A model generated the notes under the pieces. The model did no database searches. It was not told the origin of the DNA and was given only the letters and a program-made list of their open reading frames with translations. 64,000 nt of DNA, from assembly GCF_945605565.1 (NCBI RefSeq), contig NZ_OX216966.1:62001-126000 (forward strand). Direction: 5' to 3'. Below, piece after piece: positions 26,632 to 34,665 of the stretch. Position 1 is the first letter of the stretch; each line of letters opens with the position of its first letter. Both the position numbers and the translations under genes were made by a program. The stretch is from Paenibacillus dendritiformis (GTDB lineage: Bacteria > Bacillota > Bacilli > Paenibacillales > Paenibacillaceae).

Positions 26632-27218
26632 TCCTTTTCCAATTCATTAATCCAACCTTCCAGTATAGGAACTAGCTCGTATTGGAGAAGGTCCGATACG
26701 CTAACGTAATTATTCCAACTTAATTCGTAATGGAATTTTTCAACAAAAGATTCTATGTTTTTATACATTTGCTCAAGAGAGTACCGTATTTGGCTTGCTT
26801 CATTTACTTTTTCACTGATTACATAAGCAAACTCCAAAGCGCTCACAATCCATTGTAGAGAATCGATTACGGGTGTAATCAGTGATCCTATATCATTTAT
26901 TTCTTCTGCATATAATCTTTCTGAAATTCCAGGGAGTTCATTTACCACTCTCGGTAAATATGTTCTCAAATCCTCAAGCGTAATTGTAAAACATTCTTTC
27001 TTTGTATGTGTAACTATATATATTTCATTAATACTTTGGTAATTCTCCAATATGATTGATTCATAATCGCTATAATACTTATCGCCATCAATTTCAACAT
27101 AATAGATTAGACGATCGGCTTCTAATATAGGTATCGTTCTTGAGACCCAAAAATCATTGACTTCTTTCGCAGACTGAAACTCCTTTTCCTCCCAAGTCCC
27201 ATCAACACTGATCTTCAA
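26628..27218 (-). CDS. Unknown protein, first gene of the glycosylation operon
   Basis: About 196 residues, no recognised domain. It is acidic and helical, rich in Glu and aromatic residues, without signal or membrane segments (QSAKEVNDFWVSRTIPILEADRLIYYV in the first third; YSLEQMYKNIESFVEKFHYEL near the end). The TTG start at 27218 has AAGGGTGTGA upstream and is preferred; the ATG at 27266 has no usable ribosome site. It lies 100 nt after the flagellin terminator and overlaps the Maf start by 4 nt, so it is probably cotranscribed with the island. A chaperone or partner of the Maf enzyme is possible. Confidence 0.65.
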   Translation of the reverse strand: MKISVDGTWEEKEFQSAKEVNDFWVSRTIPILEADRLIYYVEIDGDKYYSDYESIILENYQSINEIYIVTHTKKECFTITLEDLRTYLPRVVNELPGISERLYAEEINDIGSLITPVIDSLQWIVSALEFAYVISEKVNEASQIRYSLEQMYKNIESFVEKFHYELSWNNYVSVSDLLQYELVPILEGWINELEKE

Positions 27219-27320
27219 AAAAATCACACCCTTGTGTTTATAACTACTATGATTTATATCGGTCATTTCCTGACATTATTAAATAGGTCCTCTATTAGTT
27301 CCTTAGCTCTATTTAAATAG

Positions 27321-27352
27321 AAAAAACCTCGCTTAAAATAAGCGAGGTTTTA
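27321..27352 (-). terminator. hag terminator
   Basis: Minus-strand AAAACCTCGCTTA / TAAGCGAGGTTTT with a TTT loop and TTTTTT tail, 12 nt after the flagellin stop. Near-perfect stem. Confidence 0.93.
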
Positions 27353-27364
27353 ACCTTAAAGGAA

Positions 27365-28180
27365 TTAACCTAACAACTTGAGTACGCTTTGTGGCGCAGA
27401 GTTTGCTTGCGCCAGCATAGCTGTACCGGCTTGAACCAGGATTTGGTTCCGAGTGAAATCTGTCATTTCTTTCGCCATATCAGCATTGCGAATACGGGAC
27501 TCGGAAGCAGACAGGTTCTCTGCCGTTACACCCAGGTTATTGATTGTGTGCTCCAGGCGATTTTGAACCGCACCGAACGATGCGCGTTGCTCAGATACCT
27601 GATTAATAGCCGCTTCAATTTTTGCTAAGGCTGAGCTTGCATTAGTCTGTGTACCAATCGAAAGACCATTAAGTTTTAGTGCGTTAGTATCCATCTTAGC
27701 CAAATCAGCTGTAAGAACATTATCTTTTGTCACACCAATTTGGAAGCTGACTTTTCCAGTTTTGCTTAGTAGCTCAATACCATTGAATTTTGTGGAACTT
27801 GCAATGTTATCGATCTCTGCTAGCAACGCATCCACTTCTTTTTGCGTGTTTTCACGGTCTTTTTCATCATAAGTACCTGTAGCGGATTGGTTAGCCAACG
27901 TGTTCAAGCGCTGCAACATAGAGTGTACTTCTGTCAAAGCACCCTCAGCCGTTTGAATCAGGGAGATACCGTCTTGCGCATTGCGCATTGCTTGGTTCAT
28001 TCCGCCAATTTGGAAACGCATTTTCTCAGAGATAGCGAGACCTGCCGCATCGTCTGCCGCACGGTTAATGCGGAAACCGGAAGACAATTTTTCCATTGTC
28101 TTTCCCATTGCTGTGTTGTTCATGCCCAGGTTGCGGTGCGCATTGATTGCGCCCACGTTCGTGTTAATAAACATCGACAT
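27365..28180 (-). CDS. hag: Flagellin
   Basis: The filament subunit exported by the flagellar type III system. 271 residues, the size of Hag. The N-terminal D0/D1 region (INTNVGAINAHRNLG, LSSGFRINRAADDAAGLAIS, IQTAEGALTEVHSMLQRL) and C-terminal D1/D0 (NRLEHTINNLGVTAENLSAS, MLAQANSAPQSVLKLLG) are complete, with a short middle (about 130-190) exposed on the filament surface. Ser/Thr residues there are the likely glycosylation sites. The start has GGAGGATGATG at good spacing. Flagellin is followed in the transcription direction by the glycosylation island. Regulation: a sigma-D-like promoter and a CsrA-like site in the leader. Confidence 0.97.
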   Translation of the reverse strand: MSMFINTNVGAINAHRNLGMNNTAMGKTMEKLSSGFRINRAADDAAGLAISEKMRFQIGGMNQAMRNAQDGISLIQTAEGALTEVHSMLQRLNTLANQSATGTYDEKDRENTQKEVDALLAEIDNIASSTKFNGIELLSKTGKVSFQIGVTKDNVLTADLAKMDTNALKLNGLSIGTQTNASSALAKIEAAINQVSEQRASFGAVQNRLEHTINNLGVTAENLSASESRIRNADMAKEMTDFTRNQILVQAGTAMLAQANSAPQSVLKLLG

Positions 28181-28210
28181 TCTTCATCATCCTCCATGAT
28201 TTCATTATGG

Positions 28211-28228
28211 GGCCACTTCCTTGCGGCC
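28211..28228 (-). promoter_or_regulatory. Putative CsrA-binding hairpin in hag leader
   Basis: Minus-strand GGCC, loop GCAAGGAAGT, GGCC. The loop resembles the CsrA consensus ACARGGAUGU. A second GGA-containing site lies at the ribosome site (ATGGAGGATGATG, 28182-28197), as in Bacillus hag. Confidence 0.55.
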
Positions 28229-28236
28229 TACTATAT

Positions 28237-28264
28237 ATATCGAACTTTACTATTCTTTTTTTTA
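28237..28264 (-). promoter_or_regulatory. hag sigma-D-like promoter
   Basis: Minus-strand TAAA (28264-28261), 16-nt spacer, TTCGATAT (28244-28237). The consensus is TAAA-N15-GCCGATAT. Confidence 0.7.
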
Positions 28265-28284
28265 TAGCTAGGATAAAAGTGGTT

Positions 28285-28659
28285 TTATTTTTTTTCATCA
28301 AAATAATAAGCAACTTGATCCACTCTTCCCATGCCTTGATAGGCATTCATAATCGTCTTGCTTTGGCGGACACCTTGGACTTGGGAGCCCAGTTGACTTA
28401 TTTGTCTTTCTATGCGATCGATTATGGACTGGTAGAGCACCTGCAGCGTCTGACAACGTACAGCTTCCTGGTTTCTTTCTTCCTTAGTAAGTACTCCTGC
28501 ATCGGCAGATGAGATAGATTCCTTCAGTTGATCCCACTTCTCCACAAAAAGAAGGAAAGTCGAATCCTGCCATTCATGATCCTTTATCTCAAGGATATAT
28601 TGTTGGCATAAGTCGATCATCTCATCATAGGTAGCAATTCTTTTCCGAATATCATGCAT
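28285..28659 (-). CDS. fliT: FliT-like flagellar chaperone
   Basis: About 124 residues, mostly helical (MHDIRKRIATYDEMIDLCQQY; KWDQLKESISSA; VLYQSIIDRIERQIS). The size and place right after fliS point to FliT, which in Bacillus is a chaperone for FliD. Sequence motifs are weak, so the assignment rests mainly on position. The start at MHDIRKR (28659) overlaps the fliS stop. Confidence 0.75.
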   Translation of the reverse strand: MHDIRKRIATYDEMIDLCQQYILEIKDHEWQDSTFLLFVEKWDQLKESISSADAGVLTKEERNQEAVRCQTLQVLYQSIIDRIERQISQLGSQVQGVRQSKTIMNAYQGMGRVDQVAYYFDEKK

Positions 28660-29053
28660 AATTTTGACCCGCCGTAACATCTTTGCCGATCGTTTCCCAA
28701 GCGTCTTTGATGGATTGAATCACGATTTTAGCTTCCGCTAGCGGCTGTGCAGATTTTTGGATATTAGATTGAACTAGTTGGTCAATCACATACAAATACA
28801 GATTTTTTAGATTTTGGGCTACTTCCCCGCCTTCGCGTTCATTCAAGCAAGCAATCAATTCATAGATGATATCCTGTACCTTCAGAATATGCTGGTGAGC
28901 CAACAAGGGATTGCCTTCTGCGAGCGCAGTTTCCGCCTGATTCATATACTTTAGCGCCCCATAGTACAGCATAAGGATCAATTTATGCGGGGAAGCTGTT
29001 TCATATTTATTTTTTTGGTAGGCTTGATAACCGGCGGTCATATTCGTGTACAT
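28652..29053 (-). CDS. fliS: Flagellar chaperone FliS
   Basis: 133 residues, full length for FliS, which binds the C-terminus of flagellin and keeps it unpolymerised in the cytoplasm. The N-terminus (AGYQAYQKNKYETASPHKLILMLYYGALKY) is the FliS signature, followed by the four-helix bundle. It lies between fliD and fliT, 20 nt from fliD. The dedicated flagellin chaperone supports export of the hag product. Confidence 0.96.
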   Translation of the reverse strand: MYTNMTAGYQAYQKNKYETASPHKLILMLYYGALKYMNQAETALAEGNPLLAHQHILKVQDIIYELIACLNEREGGEVAQNLKNLYLYVIDQLVQSNIQKSAQPLAEAKIVIQSIKDAWETIGKDVTAGQNYA

Positions 29054-29073
29054 CTATTCATCCCCTTAACCCG

Positions 29074-30525
29074 CTAGCTTTGCTGAGACAAACCTTTGAT
29101 TTGACTGGTCAACCAAGACTGTTCGTTTTTCAATTTGGTCAGAGCCACTTCCATGGTTGTAAATTGTCTCTTTAATTGCTGTTCTTTCAATGTAAGACGA
29201 TCTTCCATTTTGCTCATCGATTCCGTGATAAAAGAGATTTCAGAATCATAGCCATTTACGCGGGATTGCAAAATTCCGTTGGCCTTGCTTGTCCAAGTAC
29301 GAAGCTCTTCACTTAGTATTGTAGCGATTCCCTGCTTCTTTTTTCCCGAACTGTCGGTCTCATCTGCATTAAACATAGCTATCACTTTTTCTGGATCACG
29401 TTCCAGGGCTTCTTTAAACTTCTTTTCATCAAAAACGATCTGCCCCGTCATATCGGCCCCTTTTTTATCCTTATCGATTTCGATACCAAGGTCAGCCAAT
29501 GTACCCAAGCCCGCAATATTGCTTGACATCCAACTGCCTAGTTCCATGTCCAATTGGCGTAATGTCGCATCGCCCTGAAGCGTTGTTTTTCGATATGGTG
29601 TTTTATCATCCTTTGGTTTTTCTTCTGGCTTGGCCATGCCATCCCGAATCACCTTGCGAACTTCGTTAAATGCATCCACGAATCCTTTAACCTTCTCAAG
29701 GACCTTGTCAGAGTCTTGTCCTACCGTGATCATAGCCGAAGAAGATTCTTTTTGAAGCTGCAATGTAACGCCATCAATGACGCCTTTAACCTCATTAGAG
29801 GAGCTGGTAACGGACAAGCCATTTACCTTCAGTTCTGCATTCTGTGCAGCTTGAATCTCCTGGAAATTACCGCCGGATAATAGTCCTAGATCGTTTAAAA
29901 TGCTGCCACTTCCTGTGATCCCGATTCCGGATGAACCTCCGCTCCCTTGATGAAGCGCATTTTCTACTCCAGTTTTCACCGAAGTTAGTACTAGCGTCTT
30001 CTTTCCTGGGGATGTCTCTACCAATGAAGCAGATACGGTTTTACTATTCTTATTAATATCATTTTTGAGATTTTCGAGCATCTCTCCATACGTTTTGCCT
30101 TTCAGCGTAACCGTAACTTCAGTCCCATCTGGCTGACTAAAAGAAATCGTTTGGTTTTCAAGAGAAGAGGAATCATCTGTTGAATTGAACTCATTCGCCT
30201 TAATAACGTGCGACTTTGCCAGCTTATCTACAGTTACCTGATAGTTCCCAGTTACAGCATTATCGGAGCCGATAGCTTTTACGGCCTGCTCATCCGAGCT
30301 TTTGGTCGATGTCAGCTTGAAGTTCGCGTTCAACGTTAAATCAGCAGCTTTATCACGCAGTGTAGACAGTTTGGTATTTAAGTTGCGGAAATAGGACTGA
30401 AATCCTGAAAAGTCATTTTTTTTCTGCTCCAGGTTATTATAGGGGATTCTCTCCAACATCATTAATTTTTCAATCATCATCCCGGTATCCAATCCGGAAG
30501 CAAGACCGCCAATACTAAATCCCAT
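29074..30525 (-). CDS. fliD: Flagellar filament cap protein FliD
   Basis: Caps the growing filament and folds exported flagellin at the tip. About 483 residues. Conserved ends: MGFSIGGLASGLDTGMMIEKL at the N-terminus and a C-terminal coiled coil (MSKMEDRLTLKEQQLKRQFTTME, ALTKLKNEQSWLTSQI). The middle (about 200-340) is more variable. Start ATG at 30525 follows AAAGGTGG. The ATG-proximal GTG at 30537 is not needed. Confidence 0.96.
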   Translation of the reverse strand: MGFSIGGLASGLDTGMMIEKLMMLERIPYNNLEQKKNDFSGFQSYFRNLNTKLSTLRDKAADLTLNANFKLTSTKSSDEQAVKAIGSDNAVTGNYQVTVDKLAKSHVIKANEFNSTDDSSSLENQTISFSQPDGTEVTVTLKGKTYGEMLENLKNDINKNSKTVSASLVETSPGKKTLVLTSVKTGVENALHQGSGGSSGIGITGSGSILNDLGLLSGGNFQEIQAAQNAELKVNGLSVTSSSNEVKGVIDGVTLQLQKESSSAMITVGQDSDKVLEKVKGFVDAFNEVRKVIRDGMAKPEEKPKDDKTPYRKTTLQGDATLRQLDMELGSWMSSNIAGLGTLADLGIEIDKDKKGADMTGQIVFDEKKFKEALERDPEKVIAMFNADETDSSGKKKQGIATILSEELRTWTSKANGILQSRVNGYDSEISFITESMSKMEDRLTLKEQQLKRQFTTMEVALTKLKNEQSWLTSQIKGLSQQS

Positions 30526-30543
30526 TGTTGCTACCACCTTTCT

Positions 30544-30927
30544 TTATACTTTTTTATCCAAAAACAAGCCGATAAGCTCTTTCATCTTGACCGACAAATC
30601 TATCAAAAATTCTGGAGGCAAACTGGCTATGACTTCCTTCGTTTTCTTATCGATTACTTCGACATATAATTCCTTAGCGTCATCGTGGTATTTGAAATGA
30701 ATCTCTTTGCCGGAGCTGGCAATCGACTCATTTAACTCCTCCACCTTTTTTTGCAGATCCTGCTTATCTTCGATGCTCATATTTATGTAATCCAAGGTGG
30801 CTCCAGTTTGAGGAGAAGCTGACTCCCCGTGCATTTCCTTGTTAAGCACATTTTTCAAGGATTGAATGGTTGACCGATGAACCTGTAAGTCTAAACCCGC
30901 GGTGTCTGTACGATGAATGCTGCTCAT
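30544..30927 (-). CDS. flaG: FlaG family flagellar protein
   Basis: About 127 residues with the FlaG C-terminal pattern (IHFKYHDDAKELYVEVIDKKTKEVIASLPPEFLIDLSVKM at residues about 70-110). FlaG (YvyC in Bacillus) affects filament length; its exact role is unclear. The start at 30927 (MSSIHRTD) follows GAGGTGG. It precedes fliD by 18 nt. Confidence 0.88.
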   Translation of the reverse strand: MSSIHRTDTAGLDLQVHRSTIQSLKNVLNKEMHGESASPQTGATLDYINMSIEDKQDLQKKVEELNESIASSGKEIHFKYHDDAKELYVEVIDKKTKEVIASLPPEFLIDLSVKMKELIGLFLDKKV

Positions 30928-30993
30928 CTTTACCCACCTCACTATTCCAACACGGCTATTTTTCCTTGCATTGAGGCTGCTTTACCATAATTC

Positions 30994-31242
30994 TCATTTT
31001 TTAAATTTCTTTAAAATCTCTATCATATTGATATCCTCTTTCTCGTTGGCTCCCTTAATGGTCTCGAAAGCGGAAGTATTCTCTTGTACAATGCTCTCAT
31101 ACAATTCCTTCCGCATAATTTGCACATTTTTCGGAGCAACAAAACCAAGCTTGACATACTCTCCCTCCACGCCAAGCACGCGAACTTCAATCTCGTCGCC
31201 GATCATGACCGTCTCGCCGATTTTTCGCTTCAGCACCAGCAT
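30994..31242 (-). CDS. csrA: Carbon storage regulator CsrA
   Basis: An RNA-binding translational repressor dimer. 82 residues with the full family core: MLVLKRKIGETVMIGDEIEV, VRVLGVEGEYVKLGFVAPKNV and RKELYESIVQEN. In Bacillus it binds the hag leader and FliW relieves this. The gene starts 2 nt after the fliW stop, with AAGGAAGGGGAG inside the fliW end, so the pair is coupled. Confidence 0.97.
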   Translation of the reverse strand: MLVLKRKIGETVMIGDEIEVRVLGVEGEYVKLGFVAPKNVQIMRKELYESIVQENTSAFETIKGANEKEDINMIEILKKFKK

Positions 31243-31243
31243 C

Positions 31244-31693
31244 CTATTCTCCCCTTCCTTGAATAAAATGCCGGACGGGAAGATTAGAATCTGTGATGAT
31301 ATACTGGCAGCCCTTCTGTGTTATCGGCGAGAAGAGGACGGGAGCTCGTAAATTCACGCTAATCGCATCGTTAATGATATTAACGACAAGCATGGTTATC
31401 ACTTCTTCAGGCGTTTGAACCCCTAGAGCTTCCACGGTATCTTGGTCGATAGGAAAGCTGTAGTTCTGAACATATTCCGCCGGAATTAAGATAAAGCTTC
31501 GTTCCTCGCCTACTGCATGGAGAATATAGAAAACAGAGTCGTCATATGGCATTAGAGCATATTGGGCAATCGCTTGAAACCCGATCATGCCTTTGACGAA
31601 CTCGTAGATCTGATGAGGTTCAGGATGGAGATCTCCATAATTCGAACTATGGATCATAACATTTGATGCGACTGAGTCATTGGTTGATGTCAT
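31244..31693 (-). CDS. fliW: Flagellar assembly factor FliW
   Basis: A 149-residue protein that binds both Hag and CsrA in a partner switch coupling flagellin level to hag translation. The fold is the typical small beta-barrel: YEFVKGMIGFQAIAQYALM, FYILHAVGEERSFILIP, VLFSPITQKGCQYIIT. It overlaps the upstream DUF6470 stop (ATGA) and precedes csrA, as in Bacillus. Confidence 0.96.
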   Translation of the reverse strand: MTSTNDSVASNVMIHSSNYGDLHPEPHQIYEFVKGMIGFQAIAQYALMPYDDSVFYILHAVGEERSFILIPAEYVQNYSFPIDQDTVEALGVQTPEEVITMLVVNIINDAISVNLRAPVLFSPITQKGCQYIITDSNLPVRHFIQGRGE

Positions 31694-32091
31694 TCCCGAA
31701 CAACACCTTTCGTTTGCACTTCAATTTCCGGCGGATAAACCCGAATATCGATGGCTACGCTTTGGGAAGGAAGCGCATAGAGCTGCACTTCCTTTTGTCC
31801 TTTTTGCATATAGCGCTCGAATGCGATCTGCCCGAAGGTCGTCTTCGACTTGGCAATATTGCCAAGCCGATCGCCTTCTTGCGCCTTCTGTTGCGTAGCC
31901 TGGACAGCCGCTTGTATCGCCTCGTTTTTCCGCTCGTTGGCCGCCACAGAAGGCCGCTGCAGCCCCAGTTCGTCCCATACCGGCTGCCAATCCGCATCCA
32001 TCTCGACGGGACGCTGTCGAACCGTCAGTTCAGCCGGCTCATAACGGAAGGAATGTGATTGAATCTGCCTAGTGATTTCCGATATATTCAT
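31690..32091 (-). CDS. yviE: DUF6470 family protein (YviE position)
   Basis: 133 residues in the position of B. subtilis yviE, between flgL and fliW. Family members are usually about 190 residues, so this copy is short. The C-terminal half (LGNIAKSKTTFGQIAFERYMQK, SQSVAIDIRVYPPEIEVQTKGVVRE) has the family pattern; the N-terminal repeats (RPVEMDADWQPVWDELGLQRP) are brief. The flgL stop 21 nt upstream leaves no room for more. Function unknown. Confidence 0.75.
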   Translation of the reverse strand: MNISEITRQIQSHSFRYEPAELTVRQRPVEMDADWQPVWDELGLQRPSVAANERKNEAIQAAVQATQQKAQEGDRLGNIAKSKTTFGQIAFERYMQKGQKEVQLYALPSQSVAIDIRVYPPEIEVQTKGVVRE

Positions 32092-32112
32092 TGGGACTCA
32101 ACCCTTCTCCGA

Positions 32113-33027
32113 TTAACGAATAAAGTCAATTAGCGAGACCTGCATAATCCGCGCCCCGGTAGCCAGCGCTGCCTGCATAACATTTTCTTGCGTCTTCAAG
32201 GCGATAATCGAACCCGGCATATCGACATCGGCAACTTGCCCGCGTTCCGTCTTCAAGCTGACTTTATCATCCGCGAGACGGTTCTCCATCAACTCGAAGC
32301 GGTTCATGCGGGCTCCAATCTCAGCCCACTGCGTGTTGATGCGGTCGGAGGAGGCGTCGATCCGATCCAACCCATTTAATAGCACATCAATATCATTATT
32401 CTCTGCAGCCTTTATCATATCGTCCATCATTTGAAAGATATTATCATTATCTTTATCAATTGGTTTCGTCGTATCGACTGCCTTGCCAAATATCAATTCC
32501 CCCGTAATACTTACCGGAACGGTTACCGCTGGGCTTACATTCAACCGGTAAATCCCTTCATCCGTCGTCTCCGTCGCTGCTCCTGTGCTCGTATAAGGTG
32601 GAATATCGGTCTTTTGCCCGTTGAATAGATAACGGCCGTTATAGGAGCTGTTCCCGATCATGACAAGCTGCTCCTTGAGCTGCTTCAGTTCCGCAGCATT
32701 GGCTACACGGGCATCATCCGGCGTCGTCCCTGTCGATCCTTGCTGCACCAGCGTGCGCACCCGCTTCAGCACATCGCTTGTCTGCTGCATCAAGGAATCC
32801 ATTGTCCGCAGCATTCCCGTTCCCATCTGCGCATTCGCGGTAAACTCATCATTGCGGTTCAGTTCGCTGTCATACCGCATCTGATAGCCGATGCCGACCG
32901 GATCATCGCCTGGGCGATGAATACGCTGACCGGAAGATAGTTTATTATTGAGATCAATCGCATTGCTGTTCATATATCGCATATTGCGAAGCAGCTGCGT
33001 ATTCTGCATAGCACTCGTTACGCGCAT
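32113..33027 (-). CDS. flgL: Flagellar hook-associated protein 3, FlgL
   Basis: Hook-filament junction protein. 304 residues with the FlgL start (MRVTSAMQNTQLLRNMRYMN, NNKLSSGQRIHRPGDDPVGI) and a C-terminal flagellin-like helix (GARIMQVSLIDFIR). It lies 42 nt from flgK. Confidence 0.95.
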   Translation of the reverse strand: MRVTSAMQNTQLLRNMRYMNSNAIDLNNKLSSGQRIHRPGDDPVGIGYQMRYDSELNRNDEFTANAQMGTGMLRTMDSLMQQTSDVLKRVRTLVQQGSTGTTPDDARVANAAELKQLKEQLVMIGNSSYNGRYLFNGQKTDIPPYTSTGAATETTDEGIYRLNVSPAVTVPVSITGELIFGKAVDTTKPIDKDNDNIFQMMDDMIKAAENNDIDVLLNGLDRIDASSDRINTQWAEIGARMNRFELMENRLADDKVSLKTERGQVADVDMPGSIIALKTQENVMQAALATGARIMQVSLIDFIR

Positions 33028-33069
33028 CCTTGTTCCTCCTTTAATAACCTGACTGGCATTTATCTACCG

Positions 33070-34638
33070 TTAACGGCCAACGACACCCATCTGATTGATC
33101 ACCCGATCCAGCATCTCATCCACCGTGGTCATGTTCCGAGCCGCCGCATTATACGCATGCTGGAAACGAATCATGTCCGCCATCTCTTCGTCCAACGACA
33201 CGCCGCTCACCGATTGCCGGCGGAATTGCACGGAATCGACCATATCACTCTGCACCTTGACATTTCGTTCCGCGTTCGTTGCCCGTGTTCCCAAATCACC
33301 CATAATCGCACGGTAATAATCGTCTACGGAGCCAGTAGATAGCGACGTCATATCAGCCGGATAATTGAATGATTTGTCGCGAAGCGAGGCCAATGCATGC
33401 GCTATCACGCTGTTTCCTTTGACTGTAACGTTCTGCCCGTTGACAGTGTCATATCGGCCGGAAGCGGCAATATTGCTGACGTTATTCACGATATCGACAT
33501 TGACCTGGATATTGCTGAGGGAGAATTCGCCGCCATCCGTCGTCGTGAAGAATGGAATGCCCGACTTGGCAGGGTCTGACAACGTATAACCCAGGCTGTG
33601 CAAGCCGTTAAATCCGTTCACTTGCACCGTTGCGGGTCCCTTCAAGATGGAGCCTGTCGGAATCGTGCCGCCTGCCGGGATTGTCGTCCCGTTCTCCAGT
33701 TCTACTGCGCTCTTGGCAATAAGCGGCGAAGCAGCCACATAGCCAGCTGCCAGCTCGACATCTACCGACCCGGTTACCATCGTTCTAACCATCGCATTCA
33801 TCTGATTGCGCACCCGATCGACTTCAGCAAGCGATTGCGAGTAGCCATGAAGTTGTCCTGCCGTAGCGGCTGCATCCGCCGTAATCGGCGTCGACTCTCC
33901 ATTCTCAACGACATTAATTCCGCCCGCTAGGATGGTTATATCTCCTCCCTCTCCATCGGTCACCTGCACATCAATGATGGTGGAGAGTTGGTCAATCAAC
34001 AAGTCGCGCTGATCCCGGAAATCGTTGGCATTATCCCCCATGCCTTCCACGCGCTTAATCGTATCCGTCAAGCTTGCTATATTCGTAATGATATCGTTGG
34101 CTTCATTTACTTTGATGTTGATGCTGGATTGAATATCGTTCTCCAGCTTGGTCAGCGACTCATCGATATGCTTCAGCATATTGGTGAAGTTAGAGGCCGC
34201 ACCGACCACTTCGACGCGCGCACTGAGCAGAGAGGGGTCGCGATTGAGGACTTCCCAGGAGTTCCAGAACTTATCCATGACGCTTCGCAAACCATTATCC
34301 GACGGTTCATTGAAAAAACCTTCAATCGAACGGATCGTATTATCGATAATACTCCACGAACCAAGCGTCTCGTTCTCTCTGCGGAATTGAAGATCGAGGA
34401 AGCTGTCGCGGATACGGGTAATGCTGTCGTACTGCACGCCAGTACCCAGCTGCCCCGGTGCTACGCTGTTATACATTCCCGGCATCGCCAACGGCCGGGT
34501 AGCAGAGGCATTCACCCGCTGCCGCGTATAACCGTCCGTGGAAGCATTGGCGATGTTATGTCCCAAAGTCTGCATCATTGTCGATTGGACGAACAAGGAC
34601 CGCTTGCTCGTCTCCAGTCCGTGAAAGGTTGATCTCAT
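33070..34638 (-). CDS. flgK: Flagellar hook-associated protein 1, FlgK
   Basis: Hook-filament junction protein. 522 residues: N-terminal rod/hook signature (MRSTFHGLETSKRSLFVQST, LGHNIANASTDGYTRQRV) and C-terminal flg_bbr signature (SGVSLDEEMADMIRFQHAYN, ITVDEMLDRVINQ-like end). Complete and in the normal place between flgN and flgL. Confidence 0.96.
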   Translation of the reverse strand: MRSTFHGLETSKRSLFVQSTMMQTLGHNIANASTDGYTRQRVNASATRPLAMPGMYNSVAPGQLGTGVQYDSITRIRDSFLDLQFRRENETLGSWSIIDNTIRSIEGFFNEPSDNGLRSVMDKFWNSWEVLNRDPSLLSARVEVVGAASNFTNMLKHIDESLTKLENDIQSSINIKVNEANDIITNIASLTDTIKRVEGMGDNANDFRDQRDLLIDQLSTIIDVQVTDGEGGDITILAGGINVVENGESTPITADAAATAGQLHGYSQSLAEVDRVRNQMNAMVRTMVTGSVDVELAAGYVAASPLIAKSAVELENGTTIPAGGTIPTGSILKGPATVQVNGFNGLHSLGYTLSDPAKSGIPFFTTTDGGEFSLSNIQVNVDIVNNVSNIAASGRYDTVNGQNVTVKGNSVIAHALASLRDKSFNYPADMTSLSTGSVDDYYRAIMGDLGTRATNAERNVKVQSDMVDSVQFRRQSVSGVSLDEEMADMIRFQHAYNAAARNMTTVDEMLDRVINQMGVVGR

Positions 34639-34665
34639 CTTCGTTCGTTCCCTTCCTTCATTCGT

